Shown piece after piece: positions 60,314-64,000 of a stretch of 64,000 nt of DNA. Made by a program: the position numbers and the translations under genes. The first letter of the stretch is position 1. Every line of letters starts with the position of its first letter. The notes under the pieces are model-generated. The model was not told where the DNA came from. It ran no database searches and saw nothing but the letters and a program-made list of their open reading frames with translations. Source of the DNA: Lachnospiraceae bacterium (GTDB lineage Bacteria > Bacillota > Clostridia > Lachnospirales > Lachnospiraceae); NCBI GenBank assembly GCA_016286555.1, contig JAEETA010000008.1:39506-103505 (forward strand), in the 5' to 3' direction.

Positions 60314-61488
60314 GCGATCCAGCCTCCTGCCCGCAGATTTTTGATGGACTGCTCCATGTGGTCGGCGTAGGAAGGGCTGCCGAAATGCTCCGCCACCACG
60401 TAGCCTTCATAGCTTGTTTTTACCAGGGTCTCCAGCACCTCGCGAATGGGAATGTCGCCGTCTCCCACGGCGCAGGGATAGAGAACGCGGCCGTCGATAC
60501 AGGTAAGGCTGTCGCCGTCACCGGCTTTGCTCCAGAGACGATCCTTCAGATGGACGTGGGCGATGCGGGACAGGAAGAGTTCCTCCGCTTTCAGAATGTC
60601 CTGGGCGCTGAAGATAAAGTTCCCGGTGTCCAGGGCAACCTTCAGTTCCGGCACGGCCTCCAGGAATGTAGCCATTCCTTCCATGGTGGCGATGGGGCTC
60701 ATGGCATTGTCATAGTCCTCAATGGTGAGGGTGATGCCTTTTTCCGTTGCGATCGCTGCCAGCTGTCGCATGCCCTCGTGCATCTGTGCCAGCTCCGCAT
60801 CTTTATCGCCGCCCTCGGTATAGAATCCGGGGATGGCCATGATCCGCTTTGCGCCGAAGCGAATTGCCATGTTCACATGGTCCTCCATCTGCGCGCGGTC
60901 GATTTTTTCCTGCCAGCTGTAGTTGCGGTAAATGCTGGTTACCTGCAGACCGTTTTCCGCAAGGAGCTCGGCCCCTTCGGCATCGTCTGCGTCCAGCTCC
61001 GCTGCGGCGTATCCCAGGTCTGCCGCCCAGGCGATGGTTTCCGCGAGAGTCTCGCCCCGCTCCCGGGAGGCTTCCCGGATGTGATGAAAGAAGGTACCCG
61101 CTTTCCACTTGCGCTGTGCTCTCTTCGTGCGACGCTGCTCCCTGTTATTTTCCTCGGAAGCAAAAATCTCCACTGCGGCATCCGTCATGTCATCGTCCCA
61201 GGTTCTGCCGGATACGATGGCGTCCGACCAGGGACACAGTTTCTCATAATCGTCGTCGAAAATCACGGTATAGGGCGGGCCGCAACGATCGTCCACGGAC
61301 ATAAAGAGATGCCGGCCTTCGGTGATCAATCGGGTCGGCCATTCAATAGCGGGGTCGTCCACGCGATCATAGATCTCCCGGTTGATCTCGTAGAGACTGC
61401 AGTTGGGACCGCCGCCGATCTGGGCGGTGTAGCGCCCGGTCTCAGGATCAAAGCAACATTTCCAGCCACTGCCTTCTTTGAATTCCAT
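60310..61488 (-). CDS. Sugar isomerase/epimerase-like TIM barrel with extra N-terminal domain
   Basis: 392 residues. Residues about 125-392 are a xylose-isomerase-like TIM barrel: TIEDYDNAMSP, VALDTGNFIFSAQD, IAHVHLKD and VVAEHFGSPSYA carry the metal ligands. The first about 120 residues are separate: a beta-rich segment with CCFDPETGRYTAQIGGG and ending in a Lys/Arg-rich linker; I do not recognise it. Standard members are about 280 residues, so this is an extended form. It lies upstream of and overlaps the ThuA gene. Together they probably break down a modified sugar. Confidence 0.85.
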   Translation of the reverse strand: MEFKEGSGWKCCFDPETGRYTAQIGGGPNCSLYEINREIYDRVDDPAIEWPTRLITEGRHLFMSVDDRCGPPYTVIFDDDYEKLCPWSDAIVSGRTWDDDMTDAAVEIFASEENNREQRRTKRAQRKWKAGTFFHHIREASRERGETLAETIAWAADLGYAAAELDADDAEGAELLAENGLQVTSIYRNYSWQEKIDRAQMEDHVNMAIRFGAKRIMAIPGFYTEGGDKDAELAQMHEGMRQLAAIATEKGITLTIEDYDNAMSPIATMEGMATFLEAVPELKVALDTGNFIFSAQDILKAEELFLSRIAHVHLKDRLWSKAGDGDSLTCIDGRVLYPCAVGDGDIPIREVLETLVKTSYEGYVVAEHFGSPSYADHMEQSIKNLRAGGWIA

Positions 61489-61517
61489 CCTTTGTCTCCT
61501 CTTTTCGCCAAAACGCG

Positions 61518-62066
61518 TTATCGATCGCTTCGGAGCATCGCGCGCCAGATCTCATCGCAGATGCCCTGGTTGTTTCTGCCCGCTGCGCGGAAGAGCCCCT
61601 CCTGTTTCATTCCGGCCTTTTCCATGACGCGGCCGGACTTGGGATTGTTGACATCGTGGCATGCGGCGATGCGGTTCAGGCCCACTTCATCAAAGAGGAA
61701 GTTCATCACTGCCTTCAGGGCTTCCGGCATCAGGCCCTGTCCCCAGTATGCCTTGCTCATGCAGTATCCCATGTCCGCGGAATCCGTGTTTTCCTTCAGC
61801 TTTACGACGGAGATGTTGCCAATGGCTCTTCCGTTTTCCTTCAGGACCATGACCCAGTTGAAGTATCCGCCGTCTTCATAGCGGGACACCCAGTCAGTGA
61901 GAAGAGCTCTCGTCATCTCGACGCCGGTGTGGGGCGCCCAGGTAAGGAATTTCGTCACCTCCGGATCGTGGGCCCAGTTCTCGTACATGTCCTCCGCGTC
62001 ATCCACCGTAAATCTTCTGAGGATCAGGCGCTCTGTCTCGATGGTTTGTGTTCCGATCTTGTTCAT
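61518..62066 (-). CDS. GNAT acetyltransferase (RimJ/RimL-like)
   Basis: 182 residues. The opening TIETERLILRRFTVDDAEDM is typical of RimJ/RimL-type N-acetyltransferases. The acetyl-CoA site lies in GYCMSKAYWGQGLMPEAL, and the closing block is NPKSGRVMEKAGMKQEG. It transfers acetyl groups to an amine, either on a protein N-terminus or on a small molecule. GGGGGATTACACT precedes the ATG. Confidence 0.92.
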   Translation of the reverse strand: MNKIGTQTIETERLILRRFTVDDAEDMYENWAHDPEVTKFLTWAPHTGVEMTRALLTDWVSRYEDGGYFNWVMVLKENGRAIGNISVVKLKENTDSADMGYCMSKAYWGQGLMPEALKAVMNFLFDEVGLNRIAACHDVNNPKSGRVMEKAGMKQEGLFRAAGRNNQGICDEIWRAMLRSDR

Positions 62067-62169
62067 AGTGTAATCCCCCTATCACTCCATACATGTGCTT
62101 CCACGTACCGTTCCGGGCTTTTCCGCCTTTATGGTTTGCAGCAGCCGGTTCGCAGGCAGATGTCAATTT

Positions 62170-62631
62170 TCATTTTTTCAAAGACATCACATAAATCTGG
62201 CAGGGATTTGCTTCATCCCAAAGGAGCGGGAATACTTCGAATTCCCGGAACCCCATGGACAGATAGAAGCGGTTCGTGTCATCGTAGTCGTCATATTTGC
62301 CCATCTGGACGGTTTTGACCTGAAGAAACTCGTATCCTTTCGATGCGGCCACTTCCTTCGCCCTCTCCATAAGCTGTCTGCCGAGGCCTTTCCTGTGATA
62401 CTCCTTCAGGACTCCCATCACAGCGACTTCGACAGTGGCCTTTCCGGTTTCTTTCAGGCAGAGAAATCCCACCGCTTTCTCTTCTTCCTTTGCCGCCATG
62501 AAGATCCAATTTGCGCTACCGGAAATGTATTCCTCTCTGCTCTCTTCGATCCCAAACCAGTCGGTAAGTGCTTCAAGCACGGTTCTTGCGATGGTCTGTT
62601 TTTCCTTTGGATCGGTGATTTCTATGATCAT
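62170..62631 (-). CDS. GNAT N-acetyltransferase
   Basis: 153 residues, one GNAT domain. The acetyl-CoA pyrophosphate loop is EYHRKGLGRQLMERA (Arg-x-x-Gly-x-Gly/Ala pattern), preceded by the strand VEVAVMGVLK. The C-terminal block FYLSMGFREFEVFPLLWDE is typical of the YhfO/PaiA-like amine acetyltransferases. Substrate unknown. AGAGGTTGAAAA precedes the ATG. The 171-base gap downstream of 62631 holds only the short ORF at 62662. Confidence 0.9.
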   Translation of the reverse strand: MIIEITDPKEKQTIARTVLEALTDWFGIEESREEYISGSANWIFMAAKEEEKAVGFLCLKETGKATVEVAVMGVLKEYHRKGLGRQLMERAKEVAASKGYEFLQVKTVQMGKYDDYDDTNRFYLSMGFREFEVFPLLWDEANPCQIYVMSLKK

Positions 62632-62661
62632 TTTTCAACCTCTTTTCGCATTTGATCCGGC

Positions 62662-62751
62662 CTACCCGTGTTCTTCCACATACTGCATAAACTCCGGAGT
62701 CTTCGACCAGTACTTGATGCCCCAGTTTTCAAAATATCCGCGGAAGCTCAT
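62662..62751 (-). other. 29-codon ORF, probable gene remnant
   Basis: The minus strand reads MSFRGYFENWGIKYWSKTPE then FMQYVEEHG and a stop. The aromatic-rich, protein-like composition suggests a tail of a deleted gene. The ATG has no good ribosome site. It might be a small peptide gene, but this is less likely. Confidence 0.35.
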
Positions 62752-62802
62752 ATCTCATCATACTCACACCATTCTTCAGCTTTTTTCTGAAATCAGACTG
62801 GT

Positions 62803-63348
62803 CTAATCTTCTCCCACCAGATGCACGGTCTGATACGCATGACCTACGGCCGGAAGAAATTTACTTTTCACATCATCCACGCGCATCTTGAGACTGGATG
62901 TGTTCACGCAAGGGTGGCATCCGAGATACTCGGCCTGCAGCACGTCCTCATCGATCAGGAGCTGCACCGTGTGATCCTTATCGTTCATCAAACCCATGAC
63001 GCTGACAGATCCGGGCTCGATATCCAGATATTTCACCATGTCCTCAGCTTCCGCAAACGAAAGTCTTGCGGAGTTTATCTGCGCCGAAAGTTCCTTTGTT
63101 TTGAACTTCTTATCTCCCGGCATCAGAAGCAGGTAAAATGCCGTCTTCTGTCGATTGCAAAGGAACAGATTTTTACACATGGTCACACCAAGCACCGCAT
63201 CTATCGCTTCACAGGCCGCCATGGTTTCAGCCGCCTCGTGATCCACACGCTGATACTCTATGCCCAGAGAATCCAGCAGATCGTAGGTGCGCACCTCCCG
63301 CGGCAGGCGCCCCTCCATAGAGTCAGGTCTTCCGTTTAAAAGTTCCAT
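62803..63348 (-). CDS. Aminoacyl-tRNA editing deacylase (YbaK/ProX family)
   Basis: About 181 residues, one YbaK/ProRS-INS domain. Core blocks are KNLFLCNRQKTAFYLLLMPG (catalytic Lys region), LSFAEAEDMVKYL, GSVSVMGLMND and the closing GCHPCVNTSSLKM. Relatives (ProX/PrdX) remove alanine or cysteine mischarged on tRNA-Pro. ATG 63348 is chosen, with AGGAGGAG about eight bases upstream, over the ATG three codons earlier, which lies too close to the site. Confidence 0.92.
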   Translation of the reverse strand: MELLNGRPDSMEGRLPREVRTYDLLDSLGIEYQRVDHEAAETMAACEAIDAVLGVTMCKNLFLCNRQKTAFYLLLMPGDKKFKTKELSAQINSARLSFAEAEDMVKYLDIEPGSVSVMGLMNDKDHTVQLLIDEDVLQAEYLGCHPCVNTSSLKMRVDDVKSKFLPAVGHAYQTVHLVGED

Positions 63349-63404
63349 TTTTTGCATCTCCTCCTACGTGATCTCGAAATACCTGTTATACCAGGCAATC
63401 CAAG

Positions 63405-63764
63405 TCACAACATCAATGCCGCAAATCCCATAATGGCCCAAATTGTAAGGGCAAGGCCGATCGCCGTATATACTTGTCGTAATGCTTCCTTCCGCCCGTG
63501 CTCCGCTTCGAGTTGAACCAGTTCCCCGGGATCCTCAGTATGAATCTCCGGTTTGTTTGTGTCAGGGATAAAGGCAATAAACTGGATAAGCAAAAGAATC
63601 AGTGCACCGGTCTTAGAACCTGATTCGCCGTTTCCAATATGGAATAGTCGGGTATTTTGAAATGTATCCGGCAAGAATTTCCACAGGATAAAACCAACAA
63701 CGATGCCCGCAACACAGATCATATTTCGGATGTTTTTCAGTTGCCTGGTTGATGGTTTATTCAT
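63405..63764 (-). CDS. Small membrane protein, possibly DUF1648/SdpI-like
   Basis: 119 residues with three predicted spans (about 14-30, 50-66, 97-117). The block around residues 32-52 (PDTFQNTRLFHIGNGESGSK) loosely recalls the Pro/Phe-His-Gly-Lys pattern of DUF1648 in SdpI-type immunity proteins, but the usual PxHWN core is missing, so the call is weak. A charged linker (TEDPGELVQLEAEHGRKEA) joins spans 2 and 3. Function unknown. Confidence 0.6.
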   Translation of the reverse strand: MNKPSTRQLKNIRNMICVAGIVVGFILWKFLPDTFQNTRLFHIGNGESGSKTGALILLLIQFIAFIPDTNKPEIHTEDPGELVQLEAEHGRKEALRQVYTAIGLALTIWAIMGFAALML

Positions 63765-63791
63765 AACGAATCCTCATTAAGCATAACTGCT

Positions 63792-64000
63792 TCATTTATC
63801 CAATCTTGAAAAACTGACACCATTATCTTTATATAGTTCTTCACATTCTTTCAGCGTAAACGGTGAAAGTTTGATCTCATAGGTCACTCTGTTATAAAGC
63901 CCCCATGATAATTTATTAATTTGTCCAGAATCCATGAATTCGCACTACCGCACACTACCACCATCAGGTTCTTCCTGTGACAGCCCCAATTATTCCAAAA
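63792..64000 (-). pseudogene. Broken DUF234-type ATPase gene (partial, runs off the window)
   Basis: The minus strand enters at the right edge with WNNWG then NLMVVVCGSANSWILDKLIN, the same block as CGSATSWIINNVI in the intact ATPase at 54362. The frame breaks in a run of five G (63902-63906), where one base is missing: after it the next frame continues LYNRVTYEIKLSPFTLKECE. It stops at 63792, about 240 codons before the normal end. Frameshift plus truncation make this a pseudogene, although the N-terminal part lies outside the window. Confidence 0.7.

Overview
The window looks like chromosomal DNA of an anaerobic, monoderm Clostridia member, most likely a gut or rumen Lachnospiraceae. The grounds are strong AGGAGG-type ribosome sites, sigma-A-like promoters, many short Rho-independent terminators, a [FeFe]-hydrogenase-like sensor, LacI-type-sensor c-di-GMP genes, zinc-ribbon membrane proteins and carbohydrate genes. 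No outer-membrane genes, rRNA, tRNA, insertion sequence or CRISPR array was seen. The family assignment is inference from gene content.

Layout. 1-4.2 kb: a zinc-ribbon membrane protein running off the left edge, a divergent PrsW-like protein, a DUF4173-type membrane protein and a HAD phosphatase. 4.4-10.9 kb: a soluble chemoreceptor built on a [FeFe]-hydrogenase H-cluster domain, followed by a lipoprotein and a fused permease-ATPase (an ABC importer), then a membrane chemoreceptor. 10.9-14.9 kb: hydrolase, sugar isomerase/dehydrogenase pair and HAD phosphatase. 15.0-22.6 kb: an ExbB/ExbD-like proton-channel operon with three companion proteins, two overlapping ABC exporter genes and a LUD-domain protein. 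22.7-26.4 kb: a coupled c-di-GMP phosphodiesterase and diguanylate cyclase. 26.5-31.8 kb: a nickel-insertion operon (two hypB copies, a 957-residue Fe-S flavoprotein, hypA, a nucleotidase) without any [NiFe] hydrogenase in the window. 31.9-34.7 kb: a ribbon-helix-helix/SPFH pair and a MntP-ZIP fusion transporter. 34.7-37.4 kb: a five-gene operon of small membrane and zinc-ribbon proteins with an internal A-B-C-A-B duplication.

37.4-47.4 kb carries methyltransferase, phosphoesterase, nitroreductase, FMN reductase, asnS, and a GH2/GH29/metallo-beta-lactamase-fold group. 47.4-64 kb is more accessory: an orphan HigA antitoxin next to a truncated HigB toxin, a macro-domain/exonuclease operon, a complete type III toxin-antitoxin module (promoter, RNA antitoxin with a 36-nt repeat, terminator, ToxN/AbiQ toxin), an EF-hand protein, DUF234-type ATPases (one intact, one broken at the right edge), ThuA/isomerase, TetR/CPBP, two GNAT acetyltransferases and a tRNA-editing deacylase. 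Several short C-terminal gene tails remain between intact genes here, which suggests repeated deletions.

The least described units are the ExbBD-like operon in a monoderm cell, the duplicated zinc-ribbon membrane operon and the hydrogenase-chemoreceptor/ABC cluster. All functions are read from sequence motifs only; no database search was run.
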